A stretch of DNA of 64,000 nucleotides from Diploscapter coronatus (lineage: Eukaryota > Nematoda > Chromadorea > Rhabditida > Rhabditidae), in NCBI GenBank assembly GCA_964036155.1, contig OZ038422.1:52599201-52663200 (forward strand), written 5' to 3'. Under the pieces are notes generated by a model. The model did no database searches. It saw only the letters and a program-made list of their open reading frames with translations, and was not told the origin of the DNA. Of this stretch, positions 11,377-22,413 are shown piece after piece; within the stretch, counting starts at the first letter, position 1, and every line of letters starts with the position of its first letter. The translations under genes were made by a program, and so were the position numbers.

Positions 11377-14300
11377 ATGCACACTGGCTTGCCGAAGAGA
11401 TCGCGATCGAAACGGTTATCGAAAATGCAAGAACGGAAAAATCGAGACTTCGATTGGAAAGTAAGGTTTTTTCCTTTTAATTTTTGCCTAATGATTTTTG
11501 GCTATACGAATTATCATGAAGATTTTCCTATTTCAGTAATATTCTCGAAACTCTGCTTACAACATTGATACTTTCTTTGAAATCGCGTGATGAACCATTT
11601 TACACTAACTAGTTAACAAATCTTTTGCAAATGTTTCACAAATTAGTAAGACTTGTTAATGTTGACCAAAAACATGATAAATCTTACAAAACTTCATATG
11701 CAATGAAAGTTAAATTCATATTTACACTTCTTTTATCCAGAAAAGTCAGCCGATAAGTGCCTAATTTGTGGTAAATTCAAACCAGAGATTGGATCAACAA
11801 AGCAAAAGAATGAATTGCCCCATTTACATATTCATTTTATCCAAAAATTTCTATCAATGTGGTTCTTAATTGCTCATTAATCGCCGTGAATAGCATGCTC
11901 TATTTTGTGGCTTCATTCCTTTTTTGTGTTCAGCGAACAAATTCTGTCTTCGCAAATTCTCCATCCCTTCCCCTATTTTTCAAGCATTTATAGCTTCAAT
12001 GGCCTGCTAACTTTCGAGCATTTTGCATTCATTTCGTATTCGACTCAACGTTTATTCGCCTACTAATTATCCTATTTTCGATACAGCAGAAACTTTTATC
12101 ACATGTCTTTTTATCCGAGAACCAAAAAATTTGTAAGTTTTAATCAGTTTTTTTCTTTTTGTTTTTTATAAATTGTTATATTTAACTCTAAATTAATTCT
12201 TAAGAAATATTAAATTCGAAGAAAAAAGTACTGTATATTTTTTATTTGAAAATCGTCAAATTTATTCGGTTGCTGAATTTTCAACATTTCTGCGCGTAAA
12301 AGCATAATTCATCAAAATTGATTTTTCAATCTTACTCAACTTGCAACACTTCAGAGCGTTTATTGCTCTTCTTTTCATTCAAACTGCAAAATTTGGGAGT
12401 TTGTAAATATTTCTTTTCCAAATTACTCTATTTTTAATACCACAAAGGTACTTCCGTCAAATTCTAATAAATTTTCATCGCTCATCAATTTCTCTGCAAA
12501 ATATCCTTCATCACGCGAACAAAGAGTTTTCTTAAATGTATCCTTTTCTACGCAATGTTTCAAAAGCTATTGATCTTCGAATTTCCAACTCTTAATTCGA
12601 GCTTTTTCATGGGTTCGGAAAAAAGATAAAAATTGCACTGGGTCCATTTTGAAGTTAGAAAAATGTCTCAAATGGTCAAATAGTTTCTATCACTATTTGA
12701 GGAATAGGGAGTCAAATTCTAGCCGAAATATTCAAATTACCTACTTCAAACATTGGACTTTTTTAATGCCAGAACGACACTCTACTTCCGTTCTCTTTGC
12801 GTCTACTTGAAGAAACAAAATCCTGCCTCAAAAAATTGAAACAACAACCGGAAGAACGTGGATTATTGAAGAAACAAACGAATTTGCTCTCAGAATTTTC
12901 TTCCTTAAATAAAAAATCCCTGAATTACATTTTCAATACTTGGTTTTACTACATTTCAAATTCAAATATATCTTTTACTGACCATTTATTTATATTTCAC
13001 TCGTCTTCCCGAAAGTGTGCCTTCTCGTTTATTTCAGTAGCGGGCAAATTCCTTCTTTCACATGTAAGAAGACCCGGAAAGTGCGAAAAACTAAACGCGA
13101 AGGTCGGTTTCAAAAGGCCCGTCGAAATTCGACTTTTGCCACAATTCTTTTGAGAATCGAGCCACCGCTCTGACTCCTTTCGAATTTACTGCAAATTCTC
13201 AGGAACACTCCAAATTTGCTATGTAAAATTTCTATTCATTATTTGAGAATTTCTATTTTGATTTCGGAAAAAAAAACTAAAAATGCTTGCTCATTCCGAA
13301 GGATTTCCTCTACTTCGTACGGGAGAAACCAGTGCCAACTTTGTAGTAAGATCCTTTTTTCGAAATTCTGAGTTTCCCGAGAAATCGTGCATTTCTCACA
13401 CGTAAAATTTCGAATTTGAGGACTAGAATAGGAAAGGTTAAGATGGGGCCGGAGAATGCATAATTTATCGATTGTGTTTTGAAGTGTTTTAGGATTCTCT
13501 CTTCTTCTCTTATTTTTTTTTGAATATTGGGAGCTAGTTGTTATCAAAACAATCGAGATTCCACAAAATTTTTATAGCAAGAAAAAAATCTTTTGAAGAT
13601 GTCCAAAATTACACCTTTATGAGTTTTGCCGACTGTATTTTTCATCAGGTGGTCACCATCACTATTTGCATCTGTCACCAAGAATGTAACACATAGTGCA
13701 TTTCATATAGGGTATATGAGCAAGGCAAGATAGGGTAATTTAGTATTATACTGAAGGGCAGAATGTAAGGATAATTTTGATACTAAACCTACCCTACCTT
13801 GCCTTGCTCATATACCCTAATTAGACGTGCTACGTTTACACTTTTGGTGACAAATACAAATGGTGATGGGGACAACCTGGTGGTGATAAGTACAAGAGGC
13901 CTATGAATTTACGTTGGAATTTCTTCAAAATTAACAAAAAATTTCAGAATTCGTTATTTTTCATAAAATTGAATTTCAAATGTTCTGTTCAAAATACGAA
14001 CTAAAATCGATTGGGATACTCGTTTCTTTCGTATACATTTTAATAAATTTCCTACGTGATCATCTTTTCTTTTTCGAGGAAGTCAGAAGGTCGCTTCTCC
14101 ACCTCTGCCTTGCCTTTGCCTTTGCCAGGCACATCTCTATTTGAGCACGGTGGAATTGAATTTGCGGCCCCTCAACTTCTCGACTTTTCCTCGCTAAGGG
14201 GTCACACTCATCTTTGTGCCCTCAAATCTGTCCCGTCTGAATCGAGATCCCCGCACCTCTTTTAGCCTAAAAAAATCCCCGAAAAATCGCTGTCACTTGA

Positions 14301-17300
14301 CTTCTTCTTTATAGCACAAATCCTCCGTTGTTCTTCACTTATCGACTATCAAGTAAACACGCAGCATCTTTCGATTGCCAAATTCGACTTCAGACGCTTA
14401 TTTTAGAGCCTTGAGCGTAGGAGTTGGGCTGTTCGTTATTTTCAGATCTACGTTTTATCTTTTACTTGACCATAACTATCCAGTAAACTACGAATTTTTA
14501 TTGTCAATTGCAAAACCAATATTATTTCCAATTAGAGATTCAAGCGTAGGAGTTGGAGATGTTCTTTTTCATAGGAGGATTTTAGCAAAGAATTTTTCAC
14601 TTTTTATTGCGTGATAGAGAATTTGATATTTGAATTTGAGAGTTAGCAAATAAATGCATGTCTAGTGAGATGTGAAAATGAGCGTTTCTAGGCTTCTCAA
14701 GATTTTCTTTCCAAATTTCACAAGTATTGAATCTACACTTGCTAACTATCATTGTAATTCATTATTTTGGAATACAAGTCTAAGTTACTAAGCCTATTCT
14801 AATAGTCTAATAATATTTATTCATCATGATATTCCAATTCCAGCATTTCAATCAAGAAGTCGAAACCATGCATCGTCGAGTGGCCTTTCGGGACAGGCAA
14901 TCTGGAGGTAAGAAAAATAAAAATCTGATTATTCAGTACAAACTTCAAGCAAATTCAATTCACGTGATGTCAAATTGAATATTCTTTCTTTTCGAAACAA
15001 AGTGATTTATGATTTTTTGCTGCAAAAATACATCACATGAACATATGAAAATAAACAAAGAGAGAATGGGTGTTCAGGCCTGAAAGCCGTGGAATATGTG
15101 AAATTGACGATTGGAGGCAAGTGCTACTCGATTAGGAATGATTTGTACATCAAGGAGAAAACCAGAATGCACGACATCGTCGAGGGAACTCATGAACAGC
15201 GGTATAGTAAAACTCGTCATAGTTTGAAAATCGGTCAAAGTAAATATGTAAATCCTCACAACAAACAGCTTCGTTTTACAGCATATAGATAAGACAAGCA
15301 CTTTGATTGAGGTTTTGTGGACCATTTTGCACAATTTTTGCTGACCATTTTTCGTAATTTTTTGGACATTTTCTATATTCTCTGGATATTTTATTGGTTC
15401 CAACAATTTTCAATTTAACTTTAAAAATACTGATGTTATCTTGAAAATCTATTTTTATAAAGTTGAGGTTTCAGACTATTGCTAGTCGACGGCTATGATC
15501 CAGCCACAAACGAGTATTACCTGGAAAGGAATACTCGAGTAGCCGATCATATTATGGATTTTTTCGCTACGGGTAAAAAAGAATCTTGAAAAATATTGAA
15601 GATATCGAAGATCTCATATTTTCAGGTAGCCTACATAAACCTACAAACATTTGCACTGAACGATTCAAGGAGGAACTCGACTTTTGGCGGATAGGAATTG
15701 AATATGTGAGTCGCGAAACCCATAACTCAATTCATCGACCATTGAATTCTAACCTGTTCTGTCTGAAGTTTGACCAGTTTTCTAATCATAGAGGTGGTAA
15801 AACAATGTTAAGAAAATCGATTTCACTAACAAAATTTGTACCTCTTATCTTTAAAATCGTTAATCAAAATTCTAATTTATTTCGTATCCTAGGTTTCTTC
15901 ATGCTGTTCACTTCCTTATGACGGTTCCTCTTCGAAATCGCATTTTCACGAGAGCGAATTCAATCAGGACGAGATGATCGCCATTTTCGATGGGGTTCTA
16001 TAGGAAAAAACGGTCAAAATATCCTAAATTTGCTATTTCAGGCTACCTGCTCCTCGTTTCGAATGATCATCTGGAGATTTATCGAGGATCCCCAATCTTC
16101 AGTGCCTGCCGCCATTTTTGCACTTCTGTCAATTCTATTCGTTTTTGCTAGTGTTATAGGTAGGTAAATTATATTATTTTGAGGTTTATTTTTTCCCAAT
16201 TAATTCTATATTTAGCCGCGTATTACATGTGTTAAAATGTGTGAAATTTTCACAGATTAAAAGATTTAAAAAAATCACATCTTGATTTTTTGTTTCGAAT
16301 TATTATTTTAGAAATTGTATTTCATTTGAAACAACAATAGTTTCAGGCCTAATTCTCGGTTCGATGCCTGAATTCCAAGAAGATTCGACAAACGCGACGG
16401 CCTATCATTACATGCATGCGAGGAGTCGACCTAACGAGGCAACTCTTCAGATAACATTCTAGAAAATGTTTCGATTTAGGGCAATAAATTCTTCACTTCC
16501 AAAGAAACGAACGAAATGTTTCCGAGTTTTATCTACAAACCTACCGACAATCCTCATCATATTCTGGTCATTCTCGAGTACATATGCATGGGCTGGTTCA
16601 CTTTCGAGTATTTTATCAGGTCCACATTTAACCTTTATCATACATTTTTATGGGAGATGATCTTTAAAGACCATAATTTAGTGAAATAAATTATCGAGTT
16701 TTCATCAATAATTTGGACAACATTTTAGACTAGTAGTTTATCCGAAGCGGTTAGAATTTATGACGAAAACGCTGAACATAATCGATTTGCTCACGATTTT
16801 GCCTTTCTATCTCGAATTATGCTTACCCCTATTTGGAATGGAAACCAGTCTCAATAAATTGACAGGTATTTGGAAATAGTTTACCATGCTAAAAATGATT
16901 TAATTTAGGCGTAATTCTTGTTGTTCGAGTTTTGCGCGTTTTGCGGATGGCGCGAGTTTTCAAATTGGCGAGATACAGTACAAGTTTACAGGTACTATTT
17001 TTATTCTAACGATATTTCCAATATTTTCGAATTTCAGACATTCGGTCATACGCTAAAAGCGTCAATGACGGAACTCAGCATGCTAAGTTTGTTTTTGGTG
17101 ACCGGAATCATATTCTTCTCGACGATAATGTACTACCTCGAAAGGGAAGAACCGCATACGGACTTCTACAGCATACCGGCGGGAATGTGGTGGTGTACGT
17201 ATTTTTAAAATTTCTTCCAATAGAAAATAAAACATTCAAGATGATTTTTCCGGAACAGATTATTTTGACTTTCTTTCCTAGCAGAATAAAAAAGTTGGGA

Positions 17301-17613
17301 TCGAAACTTCAATCAATTTCCCTCAACCTAAATCTTGATACTTCAGGCGTCGTGACGATGGCGACCATCGGCTATGGCGACGCGAAACCAATTACGACAA
17401 TCGGCAAACTAGCTGCTTCGGCCGCGGCCATCCTGGGCATCATCGTGCTCGCCTTTCCCATTTCGATGATCGTCGAGAAATTCTCGAGCGCCCAGCAGAA
17501 AGCGATCGAGGAACAGCAACTTCAAGCAGGTTGGCTTTTAATTAATTAAAAATAAATTCCCAGCTAAAATTCCGCACCGCTTTATAGACGATTCTGAACG
17601 AGAAACGTGGTAA
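11377..17613 (+). CDS. Voltage-gated potassium channel (Kv), divergent, copy 2
   Basis: Paralog of the gene at 3.5 kb. Fourteen exons: 11377-11460, 14844-14907, 15078-15201, 15475-15572, 15626-15705, 15893-15994, 16042-16159, 16347-16438, 16480-16619, 16729-16865, 16909-16991, 17038-17194, 17347-17529, 17588-17613; 495 residues. The start was chosen because ATG 11377 lies seven bases after a TTTTTCAG acceptor and the exon joins the next in phase; a shorter start at 14868 is possible. T1 about 55-165 with HX5CX20CC intact; S1 about 203-224; S2 about 280-301; S4 about 349-370 with RVLRVLRMARVFK; pore with WW and ATIGYGDAKP; S6 with LAFPISMIVEKF, again lacking PxP. Intron 8 (16439-16479, 41 bp) needs a GC donor (GAG/GCAACT). 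The tail after S6 is short; splicing at 17609 or 17529 to an acceptor near 17989 would give other C-termini. Confidence 0.87.
13646..13889. mobile_element. Foldback (long inverted repeat) element
   Basis: A 244 bp near-perfect palindrome in the long first intron of the second Kv gene. Its inner arms are AGGGTATATGAGCAAGGCAA (from about 13710) and the mirror TTGCCTTGCTCATATACCCT (to about 13820). The similarity continues outward through TGTCACCAA / TTGGTGACA to AGGTGGTCACC on the left and AACCTGGTGGTGA on the right, giving arms of roughly 100 bp around a short spacer. It has no coding capacity. This is a MITE-like or foldback element; the RNA would form a long hairpin. Confidence 0.75.
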
Positions 17614-18530
17614 GATGGCATAATAACGAGCTTGTTAGAACGTTAACCAACCCCTTAGAGATTTGTGTTATCAAGCGTTCATATTTTCGTCGCGATTTGA
17701 AGAAGATGAATGGACGTCTAACTAAAGCCTGGTTGTCGTGTATTCCCGCAGATTATTTGCATTTTCTTCCCTGCCATAAGAAATTGAATAACCAATGCGC
17801 TTTGTAAAGTTAACAATAGTTGTTGTGCAGATTGCTTCTCACGATTCATAAAATTCGACGATTATTGAACTCATCTCAATGTTTAGACCAATAAACTAAG
17901 ACGTTTAACATCAATGGTTAAAGAGTGTAATACCATTAGAATCACTCCACAATTTTTCTTGAAAAATAAGAAAAGTCTTGAAATTTAGCACGGATGTCAG
18001 CAGCAGCTAACAACTATTTGCTTCGACGATTCCCCACTCGACGGCGAATTCGACGATCTCGACCCGTGTCTCCCAATCCTGTAACCGAACCTCTCACAGA
18101 AGCATAAAATTAATTTATTCCATAATTAGGCAATTTGAAAGAAGCGGTTGCACCATAGCGTCTCTACAAGCGAAATAAAGCATGCTTTTATTAGGAAAGA
18201 TTCATTCCCATACAATTTCGTATGCAACCACTTTTCCAGATTGCCCAAGTTATTGGCTGTGAGTACATTTTTGACATGAATTGAAAGTGAAAATATAGTA
18301 TTTAATTTGGTAAAGAATGTACTTGCAATTTAACTTATTCCATGTTTATAAATATCATTTTGTTATGAGAAGTTGGATATTTATGATTTTTCCTCTGAAG
18401 AAGTAAAAGTTTTGAATTCAATAGTGAAGAAACTTTTAAAGTTGAAGTCGAAATTTTACAAACGCGATAAGAGTAATTTACTATTCTCTTGCATTTCAGA
18501 GATAATGTCAGTAATAATTCAAAACTAAAT
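17614..18530. other. Intergenic region with possible alternative last exon of Kv copy 2
   Basis: After an acceptor near 17989 an open stretch runs to a stop at about 18107 in one frame, rich in Arg, Ser and Pro. It joins in phase to the donor at 17529 and could be an alternative C-terminus of the channel; it stays unproven. The rest holds a small inverted repeat (18129-18245) and AT-rich sequence leading into the lysozyme promoter. Confidence 0.4.
18129..18245. repeat. Small inverted-repeat element
   Basis: The left end GGCAATTTGAAAGAAGCGG continues into TTGCA, and the right end is the imperfect reverse complement (TGCAACCACTTTTCCAGATT then GCC). This gives arms of about 23 bp around a 70 bp centre. 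It is non-coding and possibly a MITE remnant. It contains an AATAAA (about 18172) that could serve the upstream channel gene. Confidence 0.6.
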
Positions 18531-18657
18531 TCTTATCAGGTACAACAGTTGAAATTTTCAATAGAAGTGGTAATAATTAGCTTCAAGGGACTTGCAAACC
18601 ATGTCGTAAAATAGGACAAAAACACTGAAAATCGTAATCTGCTAAGAGAGTATAAAA
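18531..18657 (+). promoter_or_regulatory. Lysozyme promoter: GATA site and TATA box
   Basis: TATAAAAGG at 18651 lies about 60 bp before the lysozyme start codon. TTCTTATCAGG at 18530-18540 is, on the other strand, CCTGATAAGAA, a good match to the TGATAA core bound by intestinal GATA factors such as ELT-2 in Caenorhabditis. Intestinal expression is an inference from that match and from what is known of nematode lysozymes. Confidence 0.55.
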
Positions 18658-18710
18658 GGCCGCTCATCAAAGACCAGCCATCATTTACAAAAGAAACTTG
18701 GTACCTGAAA

Positions 18711-20218
18711 ATGAGGTAATTATTAAATTTGTAAATAATAATCAGAATATCGCAAATCCATTCTCAGTGAAAATTAAAGTATTTTCCTCTTTCTTTCGAA
18801 ATTCATTCTTATCAATTAATATTTCAGGTTGTTCATAGTTTTCTGTGCTTTGTTCGGCCCAACTTTGGCGGCTTTAGGATTCGACAGTTCTAAAGTAGGA
18901 TACCATGATTTCAATAATAAAAAACTAATTATAGTACCAAACGAATCAGTCAATAAACTGCATGAAGAATCAAGGCTATCAATTTTATGCGTCTCGAGTC
19001 TATCATTCTTATGGAGCAGCCGATACTGAGGGTATTAAATACGTCAAATGGGCCATACAATGTACGACAAGACTGTTTGTAAACTGCATTACATCATGTG
19101 AAAAGACATGTCAAGTAACGAGAAAAAATATCCCATCTACTCCAGAGTTCTAAACGGGCCGAACATTTTCGGCTCAGCCCATCAGTTCGATTTGGTCCGG
19201 ATAGCCTTCAAAAGCACTTAAAAATCGTGATATTGAAAATTCAACTTCGGGCTCGGCCCGACCTGCAAAATACGGTCCGGACCGTTAGAATCCTGATCTA
19301 CCCTATCTTGTGTTATGTCTCGTGCTATTATGCCATGCGGTTTACAAATTTCCTTATGGCAGATATTGTTGACTGTCCAATACAAAATTTAGCCGGTTTC
19401 AAACGCGTCGACGCATTCTTCTTCCCATGTGCTCACAATGGTTGTCCCACTCCGGCTAATCAGGTTCATAGTTAGTTTTCGGATGAATTTTTCTGAGATA
19501 CTCAAAACCTGAATACTCTTTCGAAATTCATATCTAGAAGTTTCTAATCTATTATGCAACAAATAATTTTAATTTTATAATCTTCCTTTAGGTGCAAACT
19601 TGTTCGAGTGCGTTGAATGCAGCTGGAGTGAGTTTGCACACTTTATGGGTTGATATTGAACCCCTGAGCTGGTCGACCAATCCCAACACCAATCGAAATT
19701 TCATTATTGCTATTACTCAAAATCTCGACGTATGCATTTATTTATCTTTTAATTTATTAAAAAATAATCATTTTATCAGGCCGCTAGGATAAATTGGGGA
19801 ATCTATACGAATAGGGAATTTTGGAAGCAAATCGTCGGAGTCGACTGGGATTATTACAAGAACAAACCCCTGTGGTGGACAAGATTCAATTGGGCTGCGG
19901 TAGGCTTCGATAAAATGTTCAAGAATAAAGTTAATATTTGAATTTATCGTGATTCTCAAACTCGCGTTTCAATATCAATAAAGTAATAACTGACTTGAAA
20001 TGTCACAAAATAAGAATCAATTAAATAAATTTAACTCGAATTTTTCAGGATTTCACCACTAATTGGGAAAGTAAGTTGAAAATTCGAATTTTTAATTTCA
20101 GATAATTATTTAAAAATTAGACTTCGGTGGATGGACGAAACCCGAAATTCATCAGTATCAACAGAACATTACTGGCCCTTGTGGATTTATCTTTGATCCT
20201 GACTATCTCATACTTTAA
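18711..20218 (+). CDS. GH25 (protist-type) lysozyme
   Basis: Secreted muramidase of glycosyl hydrolase family 25, the family of nematode LYS proteins that cleave bacterial peptidoglycan in gut defence and digestion. Eight exons: 18711-18715, 18828-18894, 18950-19061, 19393-19463, 19592-19729, 19780-19899, 20049-20070, 20121-20218; 210 residues with every phase matching. A signal peptide is visible (MRLFIVFCALFGPTLAA). The mature protein starts GFDSS, carrying the N-terminal Asp of the barrel. MKNQGYQF, then RVDAFFFPC, then the catalytic DxE motif in LWVDIEP follow in the family order. The C-terminus NFGGWTKPEIHQYQQNITG is typical. AATAAATAAA at about 20264 is a likely poly(A) signal. The first exon codes only two amino acids. 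The third intron contains a GC-rich imperfect repeat. A broken relative lies at 36.4 kb. Confidence 0.93.
19146..19295. repeat. GC-rich degenerate CCGAGCC/GGCTCGG repeat
   Basis: Within intron 3 of the lysozyme gene, short interrupted words such as GGGCCGAAC, TCGGCTCAGCCC, GGGCTCGGCCCGA and CGGTCCGGACCG recur in both orientations. The local GC content is far above the neighbourhood. A similar patch with GGTTCGAA, AACCGAGCC and GAACCGCG lies at about 22816-22924 in intron 1 of the F-box gene. This is a degenerate low-complexity element with no gene. Confidence 0.5.
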
Positions 20219-20475
20219 CTCACTAAACTGTCTATTTGTCTAACCATTTGATTAGAATTGCTAAAATAAATAAATCTTTGAATTATATGCAGACAAACAT
20301 AAAATTGCAATTATTTCAATTATTAGATATGTAGATATGAAAATTAGATTTCGAGATAATAATCTTCATTCTTCTCATTGTGAGCATAAAATTTTGCCTG
20401 ACAACTACGTGAAATAAAAATAATCTGACCCGTATGATAACAAACTGCAAATTACAGTACATATGTAAGGATAAT

Positions 20476-20931
20476 TTAGTCCAGAGAACTACTAATTCTG
20501 CCAGATTTATTGGAAGTACTGCCGCCAGTATTCATGTTATTCCTTGCTAAGTGGTCGGAGAATGCACAATTTGCTAACTCGATACTATTTGGATACGTTC
20601 CATCGATATTTATCTGGGTACCTCCTGATTTGATATTTGAGACAAATGTAATATCATCATTTTTATGAAAGTAAATATTTATCAATAAATAAACGCCAAG
20701 TATTAAAGTAAATCCAAACGAATTCAATCTTACCATAATGCTTGTCATTGATCTTCACATTTTTCTCAACATCTTTATCCGAATTTTCACAGCTACTTTT
20801 GCAAAAGCAGAATAATATTGTAGCACATGGTATTATGGCACCTAAATAAACTTTATTAAAAAGATTTAAAAAAGAACTGACTTACAAAAAAGAATAATAA
20901 AAGATATTGTAATGAACAGATTCGCACCCAT
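20476..20931 (-). CDS. Small single-pass membrane protein, paralog A
   Basis: Unrecognised protein of 100 residues from three exons on the minus strand: 20931-20886, 20841-20734 and 20624-20476, phases 1 and 1. It opens with a long hydrophobic stretch (MGANLFITISFIILF then CAIIPCATILFCFC), which is either a signal anchor or one or two membrane segments. A short Lys/Asp-rich region follows, then a polar tail rich in Asn, Ser and Gly (NNMNTGGSTSNKSG). The next gene on the same strand shares the exon layout, with a short first exon ending in phase 1 and a second exon opening C-I-I-P, so the two are paralogs. The function is unknown; size and hydrophobicity would suit a membrane-anchored peptide or a secreted effector-like peptide. 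There are no transcript data. Confidence 0.6.
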
Positions 20932-21314
20932 TCAGTCAGAAATAAGATAAAGAAATTTGCTGAAAGGATTTTAATGCGATTTTCTAAAAAGACGATAAAT
21001 CGATTTCATTAGAAGAATTTTAAGGCTGAGATCCATGATGAGATTTGAAAGTGAAATTTCGTCAAGATCACATCATTAATAAAGAAGAAAAGAGACAGAA
21101 TCTTTCAATTTGCTAATTTCGAAGCTTGAAAGTTTACTAGGTAAGTTTATATCAGGATTTAAAAATTGCCATATTTATAAAAAAAAAAAAATGGGAAATA
21201 TATGCAAAATGCCAAAAAATAAGTTATTGACTAAATATTTAACGATGAAAGACCAATCTAAATTTTACACTAATACTAAACCCACATTTTCCTGTTGACA
21301 ATGGTCGATGAACA

Positions 21315-21594
21315 TTATGCATTGGGTACAGCATTTGCAGAATCTAAATTTTTATTGTTATCTGAAAAAATGTAAAATATGGGCTTACATGCATTTTCAT
21401 TCTTATTCGATCGTATTGCTTTCCAAATCAGAATAGATATTTCCCGGATATTTCGAAACAGACAACAGATCAATGATATCGTCGGTATTATGCAGACTAA
21501 AATATTTTACTTCATTAAAAATTTAGAAAAATATAAACTCACATAATATAATCACCAGAACAGTTACGATGTCCAGCCAAATGCTTTGTTCCAT
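21315..21594 (-). CDS. Small single-pass membrane protein, paralog B
   Basis: Unrecognised protein of 62 residues from three minus-strand exons: 21594-21543, 21496-21389 and 21343-21315, phases 1 and 1. The middle exon is 108 bp, exactly as in paralog A. It begins MEQSIWLDIVTVLVIILFC and continues IIPTISLICCLF: a hydrophobic N-terminal half, then a basic stretch (RNIREISILIWKAIRSNKN) and a very short tail. The tail of paralog A is longer because its last exon differs. Both genes sit between the lysozyme and F-box genes and run in the opposite direction to them. Exon phase and shared C-I-I-P position support a real gene; the function is unknown. Confidence 0.55.
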
Positions 21595-22413
21595 TTGTAG
21601 AAATTTTATATCCCAAAGAATTAGTTAAAAATAAATTAACCCAAATTGAACCTATAGAAAATTCTGATTTCATTTATAAAATCTTGTTTATATTGACGAG
21701 ATTGGACAAAATGATAGCTACTTCGATTTCGTCGAAAACATCACGTCATGCAATGGAAAAATCGATACAAACACATCTTCCCATTCGCTAATATCGATCT
21801 TCGAACATCGAAAATACCAACCTACAAAACAAGTTTTATTAATCGTTCGTGCTAGAATAGAATATTTCATCATTTCATAACAATATTGGCAACGATAAAT
21901 TTGGACATTATAAATAATATATAAATTACTACAAAACTAGTGCTTTTTCAGCAATTTTATGGCGTTCCATCTATTTAGATTGATGATTTGAAAATTTCTT
22001 CACATTTTCTAAGGGAAATTTGTTTGGAAATATCGTAAAATTGATTTTCATTCATACAAATTTTAAAACATTTCCAGACACCTGATTATTTGATTTCAAT
22101 AATAATTTAATGCATATTGTGTGATTAAATCAAATCTTCAAATTTAGAAGTTTATTATGTTCAGGCTGTCCAAAATTTGCCATGATATTTTCCTTATTTT
22201 TTTTTTTATAATAGAACTGAAACGATACTCACGCGTTAATAACACTCATCCTGACGAACGTTTGATATTGATTTGCATTGGGAGATAAAATGTGATTTTC
22301 CTGGCAACTTTCAACATTTAGAGACGAAAAAGCGTAGCTTTCACTCAATCATTATTATTATATTCTTACTATTCCGATTTATATTTGAATATTTCATTTT
22401 AGAAAATATAAAA
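21595..22413. other. Divergent intergenic region
   Basis: AT-rich spacer between a minus-strand gene on the left and a plus-strand gene on the right, so it should contain both promoters. An acceptor (TTCATTTTAG) ends at 22402, 11 bases before the F-box start codon, consistent with trans-splicing. No other gene can be supported. Confidence 0.5.

Noticed and set aside
12773..12900. Open stretch rich in Lys, Glu and Leu after an acceptor-like CCAG
   Set aside because: It does not join in phase to the exon at 11377-11460 or to the channel exons, and no donor fits; kept out of the model.
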